A stretch of DNA of 64,000 nt from a virus (IMGVR_UViG_3300005965_000002:1-64000), one strand, 5' to 3'. Positions 14,540 to 22,503 are shown, counted from the first letter of the stretch. Translations and numbers: made by a program. Notes: generated by a model from the sequence alone, not told the origin.

Positions 14540-14656
14540 TTAGAAGTTCCTCCCAGCTACTATTGTATTCGCACAGAGATATGAATACAATAAGGTCCAT
14601 GCGGCTGATGTCAGCACGGTATGCAAGGACTGTAGTGTGGAGGATGTCGATTTCAT
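14540..14656 (-). CDS. small protein in a promoter-terminator unit, 38 aa
   Basis: ATG overlaps the upstream stop (ATGA), with AAGGG about nine bases before it. The unit has its own TTTGAA-N17-GGTATATT promoter inside the preceding gene and a strong terminator, like four other small-gene units here. The peptide is hydrophobic in the middle (AAWTLLYSYL). A competing frame (14532-14652) also reads openly; see findings. Confidence 0.5.
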   Translation of the reverse strand: MKSTSSTLQSLHTVLTSAAWTLLYSYLCANTIVAGRNF

Positions 14657-14988
14657 TTCTTTTTTCCCTTAAACAAGTTCATTCCTAATATACCTTTTTT
14701 TCGCTGGATATTCAAAGAATTTTTTCCAGCTTTTCTTTTTGGTATGGAACCGAATAGATTCGCTTCCTTCAAATTATATTCTTCTCTAATCTTAATCAGC
14801 ATCTCTTCAGGGATAGAATCCGGGACACATAGACTTAGTAAGTCTATGAAATTAAAGGTAGTACGCAACTGCTCTCTTGAGGTACATCCCTTTATCATCC
14901 TAATACATTTCGAGTAGACGGCGTCTTTATTTAATGACGCCTTTGGCTCGGTCTCTTTCACACGTATCGCAGGTACAAGCCGGGGCAT
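14653..14988 (-). CDS. unknown protein, 111 aa
   Basis: Start supported by GGAGGG ten bases upstream, overlapping the previous gene by 62 nt. The central helical part reads IRMIKGCTSREQLRTTFNFI; the tail is very basic (LFKGKKK). No family recognised. It contains an internal promoter. Confidence 0.6.
   Translation of the reverse strand: MPRLVPAIRVKETEPKASLNKDAVYSKCIRMIKGCTSREQLRTTFNFIDLLSLCVPDSIPEEMLIKIREEYNLKEANLFGSIPKRKAGKNSLNIQRKKGILGMNLFKGKKK
14687..14716 (-). promoter_or_regulatory. promoter, TTTGAA-N17-GGTATATT variant
   Basis: TTTGAA, 17 bases, GTATATT, inside the 111-aa coding region, facing the 38-aa gene and its terminator. Confidence 0.65.
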
Positions 14989-15334
14989 GAGCTTTTCCCT
15001 CCGTTTGATAGTTCACTCCGCAATCCTTCAGAAGCTCTTTAAGTTGAGAATCTGTGTGGTCATACCAGTTATCGCGGATAAATAGTTTTTCTTTTTTATT
15101 AAACAGCTTTCCTTCAGTTTCCTTATAGACAGTCATCTTGCATGAGCGGCCATTCACATAATCCAGGCTGAGCTTTATGGACGGGTCTTTTTTGTGTACA
15201 CTAATTAGACCTTTTGCCTGCTCGTCAGTAAGGGGGTCAGGGGTGAATTGTAGAAAACCCATTCCCAGAGGCCGTGATAGTTCATACACCTTCTTAACAA
15301 ACTTTACCAAGTCTATGCCGGTAACTTCAATCAT
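14927..15334 (-). CDS. unknown protein with C-terminal CxCxxC, 135 aa
   Basis: Begins MIEVTGIDLVKFVKKVYELS; later KLFIRDNWYDHTDSQLKELL and a tail ACTCDTCERD with three cysteines that may bind metal. Not recognised. Confidence 0.6.
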   Translation of the reverse strand: MIEVTGIDLVKFVKKVYELSRPLGMGFLQFTPDPLTDEQAKGLISVHKKDPSIKLSLDYVNGRSCKMTVYKETEGKLFNKKEKLFIRDNWYDHTDSQLKELLKDCGVNYQTEGKAHAPACTCDTCERDRAKGVIK

Positions 15335-15343
15335 CAGTAGCTC

Positions 15344-16015
15344 CTATTGCTTATGCTTTAAAGTAAAATTGATTGTGTCATTCAGTACTGATCTATCAAG
15401 GATCATAAATCTTCCGAAACCTGTTTTACTGATTGTAGAAGAAAAACTTATTCTATCGTTAAGAGAAAATCTATTTAGTTGACCAAGCCAGTAGTCCAAC
15501 ATTTTTTGCATAGGTTTACTGTGCGTTTTTCTTATGATCACAGAGCTATCTATCATGAGGTATTGATCGCTTGCGCTAAGAAAAAGTTCTTTTTGTTCCT
15601 TTAAAACTTCCTGGGAGGATTCTGGGCTATGTTTAATTAGGTAATCTATTTTTTCAATAAAGGATTCTTCGTCACTACTGCTAAAGAAAAGAGCATCTAA
15701 ATCAGGATCAAGAGTTACTTTTTCAATTAGACTCTTTAAATGTTCAAAATTAGTAATATGTCGATTCCCGTCCAAGTAGACATTTATTTTGTATTCATTT
15801 AAGCAAAAATGAGGTTGCAGTTTGTAGTATTTGTTACTGTAAAGACCACTATTCTCTGCACTGAACTTAGGGAAGACTTTTACGTTCCAACCCGGAGCAT
15901 AAATATTAGGGGAATCCGTGATCAGAACAAAATCAAAGCCTGAATTACTAAAACGGCTCACATTCTGAGGCGCGTCATAATCCCCAAATATAGCAGTATA
16001 GATAACAGTGCGAAT
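15344..16015 (-). CDS. TOD1/MUCI70-like (DUF616) glycosyltransferase, probably starting with ATT
   Basis: A 223-residue protein. The expected family start VIYTAIFGDYD is encoded upstream of the first GTG (15961), so the true start must lie further up; the only candidate before a stop is an ATT at 16015. Other matches are DFVLITDSP, PGWNVKVF, NKYYKLQPH and a DxN-type INVYLDGNRHI. It would transfer sugar to an unknown acceptor. A class-1 promoter ends five bases before the ATT, so the transcript may be leaderless. Confidence 0.7.
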   Translation of the reverse strand: MRTVIYTAIFGDYDAPQNVSRFSNSGFDFVLITDSPNIYAPGWNVKVFPKFSAENSGLYSNKYYKLQPHFCLNEYKINVYLDGNRHITNFEHLKSLIEKVTLDPDLDALFFSSSDEESFIEKIDYLIKHSPESSQEVLKEQKELFLSASDQYLMIDSSVIIRKTHSKPMQKMLDYWLGQLNRFSLNDRISFSSTISKTGFGRFMILDRSVLNDTINFTLKHKQ

Positions 16016-16020
16016 AGTTC

Positions 16021-16049
16021 AATATACTTTTTTGAAAAGGTTATTTAAA
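16021..16049 (-). promoter_or_regulatory. promoter, TTTAAA-N16-GTATATT class
   Basis: Exact match; GTATATT is followed by GAACT and then the ATT start of the glycosyltransferase gene. Confidence 0.75.
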
Positions 16050-16250
16050 TCTAAATTTCCACCAGGGGTCACATCCCTTCCCATAAAACCGATAATCAGA
16101 AATATTCCAGGAGCAGTAGTACTTTTTATACCCTCCCCCATCCGGAACAGATTCTGATCTTCTTATCTTCCGGTTTGCCTGGTTTTTGTAGTACGCCCTG
16201 GATTTACCTTCGCTGGTTATCCAGAGGTTTTTGCGGTAAGAACGAGACAT
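16041..16250 (-). CDS. small basic protein, 69 aa
   Basis: AAGGAG before the ATG at 16250. Basic N-terminus (MSRSYRKNLWITSEGKSRAY) and a tail rich in Tyr/Trp/Gly. It follows the CCA enzyme gene. Unknown. Confidence 0.55.
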   Translation of the reverse strand: MSRSYRKNLWITSEGKSRAYYKNQANRKIRRSESVPDGGGYKKYYCSWNISDYRFYGKGCDPWWKFRFK

Positions 16251-16276
16251 GTAAAACTCCTTGAAAAAGTTGAGTC

Positions 16277-17830
16277 TTACATTTTGTCCCTCCTTTTTTT
16301 CCATCTTTTCATAAGTTCTTTCTCCATATATTCTTTGGAAGGTTTCTTACCTTCTTTTTCAACGTATTCGTCCTCGATATCATTAACTATTCCAATAGCT
16401 ACTCCAACCTCAGGTCCAGCTTTTATATCGAGCAGTTCTTTTATCTCATTGCCGTTTAGGGGCGGCTTCTTCGATACAGGTACTTTTCTAGCTTGTTCTA
16501 TTTTTTCCCTTAGCATAGGAATTGAGTTACTAGGAGGTATTTTACCTAATTGATCTGCTTCAGCTAAATCGAGTAGAGAATCTACCAATTCGTCCCCAAT
16601 GCTTCTAATGAAACGACGTAATGCCTTTTCTGTAAGCTTTCCTTCTTCTAGATCTTTCGCCAAGGCATGGGGACGCATATGGTTTCTAACCATCTTTTTA
16701 ACCTTGTCGATATCTTTGACCTTAAAGTTCAGCCTCCTCATTATGCCCTCGGCTATTTCAGAGGCGGCAGCTTCATGGCCGTGGTGCTTTATTTCACCCT
16801 CCATCATAGATCTTGTTGCGGGCTTTCCAATGTCGTGCAGCAGAGCTGCCATCTGATTATTAAGACCAGGCTTTGCATTATCAAGCACCATAAGAGTGTG
16901 CGTCAATACATCACCTTCCTGGTGATGCCTCTCTGATTGCGTTTCCTCTTGTAGTGCTTTTACCTCGGGCAGTATGTGCTCAAGAAGACCGGTATCTCTC
17001 ATAAATTTAATCATAGAGGATAGTTTACCGTAATCAGCTATTTTTTCCATTTCCTCTTGGATACGCTCACTCGAAATGATATTAATTCGGTCTGCATTTC
17101 TTTTTACGGAGTCTATCATGTACTGTGGGATCTTCCAGTTGTATTTAGCTTTGAATCTCACAAGTCTGAGCATTCTCAATGGATCGCTCGTAAACATTTC
17201 ATCCAGGTTTACTTTCGGATGACCAGTAAGGTTTCCTTCTTCTATATCCTTCCGGCTACGCCCGGTAAGATCTTTTATCTCACCGGTAGATAAATCTTTT
17301 AAGAGCATGTTGACCGTAAAGTCACGCCTCATTATATCTTCCTCTACGGTGCCCGGCTCGGTTACTCTTTGCCTGGATTTAGGATCGGGAAAGGATTCCT
17401 TCTGGGAGTCAGCAAATTCTATTACTGCGCCCTGAGTCTGGTAGAGGTCACCTTTATAGTTAATGTTTTCCTTAAAGGTAATCTGCCATATCGGGTAAGA
17501 TTTTCCCATTTGATAAGGAGTCGATACAGATCCTGGATTCTCTTTGTTTAACGTAGTATTGATATATTTGGTCAGCTCTTCTGCGCCACCCCCCTTAGGG
17601 CTATCTACCATTATATCCAGGTCTTTGGCTTTTATTGAAGGATCTTTTTTTATTTTACTCAGATACTCATCGCGGACGTAACCGCCGACAGCATAAGCCT
17701 TACCTTTCCAAGGAGTGGTTGGTAGCCAATCTTTAAAAAGTCTTTCTACTTCTTTTTCTGCATCCGCAGCTACCTTTTTTAAAAGGTGGTTAGCTGCTTC
17801 TCTCAGTTTCGCTGCTGTCTTGAGTTCCAT
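16277..17830 (-). CDS. cca: CCA tRNA nucleotidyltransferase / poly(A) polymerase family
   Basis: A 517-residue class II nucleotidyltransferase. The head domain has YAVGGYVRDEYL and the DLDIMVD metal-binding aspartates; the neck has RRDFTVNMLL and DPLRMLRLVRF, typical of CCA enzymes. The C-terminal half has an HD domain (HDIGKPATRSM, then HHGHEAAA). It would add or repair CCA 3' ends. About half the tRNAs in this window lack an encoded CCA, so the enzyme has clear local substrates. It overlaps the small gene upstream. Confidence 0.9.
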   Translation of the reverse strand: MELKTAAKLREAANHLLKKVAADAEKEVERLFKDWLPTTPWKGKAYAVGGYVRDEYLSKIKKDPSIKAKDLDIMVDSPKGGGAEELTKYINTTLNKENPGSVSTPYQMGKSYPIWQITFKENINYKGDLYQTQGAVIEFADSQKESFPDPKSRQRVTEPGTVEEDIMRRDFTVNMLLKDLSTGEIKDLTGRSRKDIEEGNLTGHPKVNLDEMFTSDPLRMLRLVRFKAKYNWKIPQYMIDSVKRNADRINIISSERIQEEMEKIADYGKLSSMIKFMRDTGLLEHILPEVKALQEETQSERHHQEGDVLTHTLMVLDNAKPGLNNQMAALLHDIGKPATRSMMEGEIKHHGHEAAASEIAEGIMRRLNFKVKDIDKVKKMVRNHMRPHALAKDLEEGKLTEKALRRFIRSIGDELVDSLLDLAEADQLGKIPPSNSIPMLREKIEQARKVPVSKKPPLNGNEIKELLDIKAGPEVGVAIGIVNDIEDEYVEKEGKKPSKEYMEKELMKRWKKRRDKM

Positions 17831-17960
17831 CGATTAATTCCCAAAAATGATCGTTAACAGCTTGAGCTATATCCGGGTCTAGATCTTTTTGGCCCGATAT
17901 TAACTTTTCATGAAATCCTTTAAGGATGTTTTCTTTTTCAGCTTCTTCCATATTCACCAT
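17790..17960 (-). CDS. small acidic protein, 56 aa
   Basis: Starts in an ATGGTGA overlap with the upstream gene's stop and overlaps the CCA-enzyme start by 41 nt. Acidic helical peptide (MEEAEKENILKGFHEKLISG). Unknown. Confidence 0.5.
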   Translation of the reverse strand: MVNMEEAEKENILKGFHEKLISGQKDLDPDIAQAVNDHFWELIDGTQDSSETERSS

Positions 17961-18391
17961 GTTATACAGATTGGTCCTAAGTAAAAACCCTTGCATACTT
18001 TCATTAAATGCTGAGAATTACGAGGGTCGTTCCTAGTAACCAAAAGGCGTGTGAGTCTCCAATCGAACGGGGTAAACTGGATACCAAAGTCTTCTATTTT
18101 CATATGGATTTTTACCCACCACTTTTTATCTCTTTCCTTCTGCTCTTCTTTAAATTTTTCGTAATCTTCGTCCGGGACGTAATCTGTCGGCTCAGCTTTT
18201 TTCATTTGCTCTATTACTTTTAATATGTCATCGGTTTGCTCATCTGGAAAATCGAAGCAGAGTCCTACGCCTTCATCTTCATCGTCATCAGAATCTTTTA
18301 ATAGCTGCCAGATGGCGCACCCAACCCCATCCTTATATCGAATCTTCTCACCTCTTATTTTACCACTCTTAAACCTTATAGTGTCATCCAT
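17954..18391 (-). CDS. unknown acidic protein, 145 aa
   Basis: Central acidic stretch KDSDDDEDEGVGLCFDF, then a basic/aromatic C-terminal half (DKKWWVKIHMKIEDFGIQF). Preceded by an AATAATC-CTT-TAATAA box and a leader with AAGGAT. No family recognised. Confidence 0.6.
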   Translation of the reverse strand: MDDTIRFKSGKIRGEKIRYKDGVGCAIWQLLKDSDDDEDEGVGLCFDFPDEQTDDILKVIEQMKKAEPTDYVPDEDYEKFKEEQKERDKKWWVKIHMKIEDFGIQFTPFDWRLTRLLVTRNDPRNSQHLMKVCKGFYLGPICITW

Positions 18392-18430
18392 CTTTTTATC
18401 CTTGTTATTGTTACTTTTTACACGAAGATA

Positions 18431-18446
18431 TTATTAAAGGATTATT
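18431..18446 (-). promoter_or_regulatory. AATAATC-N3-TAATAT box
   Basis: AATAATC-CTT-TAATAA on the minus strand, overlapping the end of the NADAR gene and upstream of the 145-aa gene. Confidence 0.5.
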
Positions 18447-18915
18447 TTAGGGAATCTCGGACTTTTGTAAGGGTCTCTCCCAACCAATTTTTTCCCTTCC
18501 AATCCTTGGGATTGTTACATCGGGGATCGTCCCATTTCAGACCTATACCCCAAATCCTATCATATGGGCTACCTTCCACAAGAATGAGGGGTGCTGTCTC
18601 AATCAGTTTTTCTTTGAGCCCGGGGTTTTGGCTGTACTTAGCGTAGTTCCCTTCAAAGACAATATCTTTAGCCTTAGCATTCCATAATTCTTCGTTAAAA
18701 CCTTTAACTTTACGACCTAAAGCTTTTTGTTCTTTGGGGTTGTTTGTCGCCATTATTGATTCGAAGGTATGAAAGTCATTAAATATCCGAGCCTTCTCAG
18801 CCATCATAAACTGCTCAGCACAGCAATACACCCGACCTGCTACTGAAAAATCGGACATGTACCATTGAGACAGAAAGCCGTGCCAAAAGAACAGATACTT
18901 ATCAGTTTTTCTCAT
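18442..18915 (-). CDS. NADAR-domain protein (YbiA-like)
   Basis: A 157-residue protein. Family signatures are FFWHGFLSQWYMSDF near the start, YCCAEQFMMAEKARIF, and RIWGIGLKWDDPRC with NWLGETLTKVRD at the end. NADAR proteins act on ADP-ribosylated or ribosylated substrates; some reverse guanine ADP-ribosylation by DarT-type toxins. A counter-defence role is therefore plausible, but is inference. Met5 is taken as start because GAGG precedes it. Confidence 0.8.
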   Translation of the reverse strand: MRKTDKYLFFWHGFLSQWYMSDFSVAGRVYCCAEQFMMAEKARIFNDFHTFESIMATNNPKEQKALGRKVKGFNEELWNAKAKDIVFEGNYAKYSQNPGLKEKLIETAPLILVEGSPYDRIWGIGLKWDDPRCNNPKDWKGKNWLGETLTKVRDSLK

Positions 18916-19138
18916 TTTCCGCCTCATCCTTATAATCGAATTTGATAGAATGTAATAAGCTTGAATAATTTCGATTGAATGGTTTGGGTGTAGTTGTTTG
19001 AGTTATTTGGCCCCAGGTAGCAGGCTCGACAAATCTACGTCTTATTTTATAGCCGTCATAAGCTCTGTAATGGGGCAGCATCAATTCATTTATTTCTTTT
19101 TCCCCTACGAGGTTTTTTAGGTTTCTTTTCTTCTTCAT
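18902..19138 (-). CDS. unknown basic protein, 78 aa
   Basis: Basic start MKKKRNLKNLVGEKEIN, then YRAYDGYKIRRRFVEPATWG. Overlaps genes on both sides. Not recognised. Confidence 0.5.
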   Translation of the reverse strand: MKKKRNLKNLVGEKEINELMLPHYRAYDGYKIRRRFVEPATWGQITQTTTPKPFNRNYSSLLHSIKFDYKDEAENEKN

Positions 19139-19346
19139 TATTATCTGTTTTCTTAAAGCTGTTAATGTATCTTTTTTTCATTTCCTCAGTTTCATAGTAA
19201 GGACACTTACAAGAATCCGGTTCTATGACTTTTAAAACTGTCGGTATAATGATATCACATTTACCATTTTCTTGATTTAAACAGCTTTTTAAATTGCATT
19301 CATTCGTCTTTTTCTTGGTTATCTTCTCGCTCTTTTTGCCAGACAA
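19086..19346 (-). CDS. cysteine-containing lysine-rich protein, 86 aa
   Basis: Cysteines in NECNLKSCLNQENGKCD and DSCKCPYYE look like a small metal site between lysine-rich ends (KKPKKPRRGKRNK). Overlaps neighbours by 47-53 nt. Unknown. Confidence 0.55.
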   Translation of the reverse strand: MSGKKSEKITKKKTNECNLKSCLNQENGKCDIIIPTVLKVIEPDSCKCPYYETEEMKKRYINSFKKTDNNEEEKKPKKPRRGKRNK

Positions 19347-19677
19347 TTTTTACATCCCTCTCTAAATTGTATATCCTGTCATCTAATAATTCCCGGAAGC
19401 TTACGCCCATTGGTACCTTTCCAAGGGATTTTATTGAAAGATAATAGGTACCGCCCATCTGGACATTAGTCTTACGAAGAAGCTGCCCTTCAATGTAGTC
19501 CAACCTCCGAGTATCGTTGATAGAGATGGCTTGTTCCGGTTTTTGATTCCATTGAGTCCTGCAATTTGGCTCATTACACTGGCAGGTTAACCGTGTGCCG
19601 TCATTACTGAAATAGGCATTGATTTTAGCGCTCTTACAGTTAGGGCAGCAGGGCAATAGTAATCGGTTGCTGTACAT
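19300..19677 (-). CDS. zinc-ribbon protein, 125 aa
   Basis: N-terminal ribbon CCPNCKSAKINAYF...LTCQCNEPNC, resembling the phage Ogr/Delta-type or transcription-factor ribbon but not enough to name. The remainder is charged and helical. First gene of a five-gene overlapping operon running down to the 145-aa gene. Confidence 0.6.
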   Translation of the reverse strand: MYSNRLLLPCCPNCKSAKINAYFSNDGTRLTCQCNEPNCRTQWNQKPEQAISINDTRRLDYIEGQLLRKTNVQMGGTYYLSIKSLGKVPMGVSFRELLDDRIYNLERDVKIVWQKEREDNQEKDE

Positions 19678-19693
19678 AATAATCCTTTAATAT
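19678..19693 (+). promoter_or_regulatory. AATAATC-N3-TAATAT box, plus strand
   Basis: Exact AATAATC-CTT-TAATAT, 24 bases before the plus-strand gene at 19718. Confidence 0.6.
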
Positions 19694-19717
19694 AGTTCTA
19701 TTAAGAGAGGTATATCT

Positions 19718-20053
19718 ATGTCTAAAGATATTTCTGATAAAGTATCCCAGCGCATACAAGCTGGAGACCGTGGCGAATTTGTTAAATTACGCTATTCCTG
19801 CGATTATGGGCACGGTTTTTTGGGGTTGTTTGCTGCTCTCTTTAAAGGTAATATCGAGGAAGTCATTGATGACCCAGGCCCTCCTTACGTTGATAAAGCT
19901 CATATGCCTATGATTGTCAGGAACCTCTATTTCCTTTATAATGAGGGCAACGGAAATGAGCACCTAAAAGATATCCCCAAAAAATACCACAAATACATAT
20001 GTGATATTTCGGAACTTAACAAGCCTTCCTCAGACTGCCTCTTTGAGTCCTGA
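19718..20053 (+). CDS. unknown plus-strand protein, 111 aa
   Basis: GAGAGG ribosome binding site. Starts SKDISDKVSQRIQAGDRGEF, then GHGFLGLFAALFKGNIEEVI with a hydrophobic patch. No family recognised. A minus-strand promoter at 20057-20085 fires across it antisense. Confidence 0.65.
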   Translation: MSKDISDKVSQRIQAGDRGEFVKLRYSCDYGHGFLGLFAALFKGNIEEVIDDPGPPYVDKAHMPMIVRNLYFLYNEGNGNEHLKDIPKKYHKYICDISELNKPSSDCLFES

Positions 20054-20056
20054 TAG

Positions 20057-20085
20057 AATATACTAATTAAAATAACTATTTTAAA
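20057..20085 (-). promoter_or_regulatory. promoter, TTTAAA-N16-GTATATT class
   Basis: Exact match facing left. The next minus-strand gene is 380 bases away (19677), so the transcript would run antisense through the plus-strand 111-aa gene. Confidence 0.7.
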
Positions 20086-20388
20086 TCACTTTTTATCGAG
20101 CATATCTAGCTTGTATAAAAGTCCTGCTGTTTTGTGATCCACCAGATGTCCGTGGAAGGTATTTGCTGAGGATCCAGGAGGGGTGTAAGGAGCATACCAT
20201 TTGGTCTTTTTCTCAACCTCTGATAGCTCCCGGGGCTCGTCGTAGGCTCCGATTTCAGTAGCATTACAGTGCTCACAGTGGTAGGGCCCACACTGTACGT
20301 ACCCTACTTCTACATCAACCCAATCTGCTTCGCATTCTGCTCCACAGTACGGGCATTTTTTCTTCGGCCTCTCGTACGCCGATCTCAT
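20086..20388 (-). CDS. zinc-ribbon protein, 100 aa
   Basis: CPYCGAECEADWVDVE and CGPYHCEHCNATEIG form two CxxC pairs of a rubredoxin-like ribbon. The C-terminal half is ordinary. Start overlaps the ATP-grasp gene's stop by one base. Role unknown. Confidence 0.65.
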   Translation of the reverse strand: MRSAYERPKKKCPYCGAECEADWVDVEVGYVQCGPYHCEHCNATEIGAYDEPRELSEVEKKTKWYAPYTPPGSSANTFHGHLVDHKTAGLLYKLDMLDKK

Positions 20389-21443
20389 TAAAAATCCTCT
20401 TTAGAGTTTTTTCTTAGTATCTCATAGATTTTTCGGCCCTGCTCTATGTTTTCCTTGGGCTCTTTTTTGCCTTCATTTTCTATCATTGATTCAATAAAGG
20501 CCTTTGTTTGTTCTTCATTGAGAGGAGGAGTACAGCGTATTCGTAGCCGTGGCTCGTCATCATATTCCAGAGTACCATAAATATCCTCATACTCCTTTAA
20601 AGCTTGCCGCTCAGCTTCATCAACAATCAAAGAAATGTTGCAATCATACAGTCCGGCACAGGAGAACGAACCTATCTCTAACAATCTCATTTCCCCTTCG
20701 GCAGTTTCACAGATGTCTATGACATACATAGGATCCGGATTGTAGCCCTCATTAGCTATTTCCTGTGCCTTTTTTAATGCAGCTTTATCTTTTGGGAAGT
20801 TAACGATATCGATTTCTCGGTATTTACCAGAGCTTATAGGTCCTATTCTTTCTTTGTACAAGCTGCCTGTAACTACTTTTTTATCTGATATAATAAATCG
20901 CCATTCCCTGATAATAACTTTAGGGGAGCTGATAATGACCAAAGAATGTGGCTCTGTGAATTCCTCTACCCAGTCCCAGTCGCTTTCAAAATGCTTCTCA
21001 TGGAAAACTTTTCCAGTAAAAGTTTTGTGCCCGGAACTCGGGCGCATAAAGAGAGCGTTTTCCTCACTACCAAAGGTCTTTTTAAGAAAACCCATTTGGC
21101 GAGGGACTTCTGCTCGGGGAAGCATTACGTAGTCGGAATTAAGATGGTGATGCCCTAAAGATGCATAATAACGAGAGCACTCGTACGCGATGCTGTTTAG
21201 CCAGGGACCTGGTACCCAGTAGTCCTCTTTTTGTAATTGTCTACAAAGATTAATAGATCCTTGCACAACAACGCAATCATGTCCTTTAAAAAAATGACTA
21301 TACTTCCCGCTTTTAAATGGGCGATATTTTACTACCTCGGTCTGTAGCCCCCGTCTACGGGTTTCTTCAGCTAATTTGTCAAACTTGTTATCCGCTTCGA
21401 AATCTTCTATTAACCATCTTGGTCTTACTTTAGCTATAGCCAT
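20388..21443 (-). CDS. ATP-grasp domain protein (DUF4343-like)
   Basis: A 351-residue protein. LFMRPSSGHKTFTG is the nucleotide-binding strand of ATP-grasp; VIIREWRFIISDKKVVTGS and YVIDICETAEGEMRLLEIGSFSC supply the metal-binding D/E-x-N-like end. This matches the DUF4343 family seen in phages and polymorphic systems. It should ligate a carboxylate to an amine using ATP; partners are unknown. Confidence 0.75.
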   Translation of the reverse strand: MAIAKVRPRWLIEDFEADNKFDKLAEETRRRGLQTEVVKYRPFKSGKYSHFFKGHDCVVVQGSINLCRQLQKEDYWVPGPWLNSIAYECSRYYASLGHHHLNSDYVMLPRAEVPRQMGFLKKTFGSEENALFMRPSSGHKTFTGKVFHEKHFESDWDWVEEFTEPHSLVIISSPKVIIREWRFIISDKKVVTGSLYKERIGPISSGKYREIDIVNFPKDKAALKKAQEIANEGYNPDPMYVIDICETAEGEMRLLEIGSFSCAGLYDCNISLIVDEAERQALKEYEDIYGTLEYDDEPRLRIRCTPPLNEEQTKAFIESMIENEGKKEPKENIEQGRKIYEILRKNSKEDF

Positions 21444-21466
21444 TTTTCAATTAAACCTTATAGTTA

Positions 21467-21586
21467 TCACTTATTGAGTTTTTGTAGTTCTTGTTTTACT
21501 TCAGAAATATTTGTGTCAATACTTTCCAGCTTATCACATATGATAAGTAAAGAAAATAAAACTATGATTCCATATAGATATCGCAT
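21467..21586 (-). CDS. small lipoprotein-like membrane peptide, 39 aa
   Basis: AGGA upstream of the ATG. Hydrophobic start MRYLYGIIVLFSLLIIC with a lipobox-like cysteine, then a helical tail (SEVKQELQKLNK). Possibly a lipoprotein; function unknown. Confidence 0.5.
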   Translation of the reverse strand: MRYLYGIIVLFSLLIICDKLESIDTNISEVKQELQKLNK

Positions 21587-21612
21587 TATTAGGGTTCCTA
21601 ATTAAAATAAGA

Positions 21613-21699
21613 TGGCGGAGGGTGAGGGATTTGAACCCCCGTGCCCTTTCGGACGCTTGTTTAGCAAACAAGTGGTTTTACCGATTCACCCAACCCTCC
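21613..21699 (-). tRNA. tRNA-Ser(GCU)
   Basis: Acceptor GGAGGGT/ACCCTCC, G discriminator, encoded CCA, loop TTGCTAA (GCU), long variable arm, T loop TTCAAAT. Confidence 0.95.
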
Positions 21700-21725
21700 G
21701 TTATCCTTGTACCGGAATGTATATA

Positions 21726-21992
21726 TTAGACCAAGCAAATGGATATGAATGTGCTTGGGGGTAGAACTTCTAACATTAATTTTCTTCCGCCCTGATTGAG
21801 GGAATGGACATAAACTTCTGGCGGACATCTATCTAAATTCCTTGATAGCCATTCTGCTACCTCGTATCCGGTACCCTCTCCGGAAGGGACATAGACTTTA
21901 CCGTCTAAGTCGTGATCAAGATATAAAAGATCCCACAAATTTGCGACGAAATAGCTTCATCCTATCCAAATCATCTTCGAGTATTAAAACAT
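21726..21992 (-). pseudogene. broken cREC-type receiver-like gene
   Basis: The first part reads MNVLILEDDLDRMKLFRRKF, the typical start of small cyclic-phosphate receiver-like proteins; it then shifts frame. The second part, in another frame, continues WDLLYLDHDLDGKVYV, GTGYEVAEWL and VHSLNQGGRKLM, the expected second half. About 25-30 residues normally between them are missing, so a deletion has left the gene out of frame. It overlaps the stop of the upstream deoxyribosyltransferase-like gene. Confidence 0.6.
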
Positions 21993-22502
21993 TCATGAGC
22001 ATGCTTTCATAATTAAATAGCTATCAATTTTTCTTTTAATGTTGTCTATATGTTTGTCCAGACTCCAAGAAATATCTTCACCTAATTCTGGGTGGATAAG
22101 ATTTAGCTGAATAAACACATCTTTTTCTCTTTTATACCCGGGTTCTACGCCGACTGCAATCTCATGTAGATAGTCAGCTTTGTATTGTCTAAGGGCTACC
22201 TGTCTGCCGAGTTCATACATGCAAATAGGCTGGTCGCTAGGGGCATCGCTAAACCACATTGAAAATATGTCACATTGGTTTAGTGCGTGGAATTCCCAAG
22301 TAATTTGTTCCTCAGAAGCGTTTGGGTCATCGATAGGAAAGTTTTCTCTCCGAGGATTTAAAATGATACAATCAGTACCTTCTAATCCTTTGATTACTTC
22401 ATCCTGCCAATTTGGGCAGTTTGTTATACCTCCGGCTAAAAACACGGAAGGTAATCCTTGTACCCCCAACGTAAACGGACGAGGAGCTGTGTACAGTATC
22501 AT
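21993..22502 (-). CDS. nucleoside 2-deoxyribosyltransferase-like protein
   Basis: A 169-residue protein with the second NDT-like family pattern: SVFLAGGITNCPNWQDE, DCIILNPRRENFPID, EEQITWEFHALNQCD and FSMWFSDAP. It may cleave or exchange bases of (deoxy)nucleosides or nucleotides for salvage, or degrade signalling nucleotides. TATCTCCT-type RBS region precedes it; the next upstream gene ends one base away. Confidence 0.75.
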   Translation of the reverse strand: MILYTAPRPFTLGVQGLPSVFLAGGITNCPNWQDEVIKGLEGTDCIILNPRRENFPIDDPNASEEQITWEFHALNQCDIFSMWFSDAPSDQPICMYELGRQVALRQYKADYLHEIAVGVEPGYKREKDVFIQLNLIHPELGEDISWSLDKHIDNIKRKIDSYLIMKACS

Positions 22503-22503
22503 T

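Noticed and set aside
14653-14680. A-AAA-AAG heptamer before the stop of the 111-aa gene as a -1 programmed frameshift site
   Set aside because: The -1 frame has its own ATG, SD, promoter and terminator, so normal initiation explains it; no stimulatory structure was evident.
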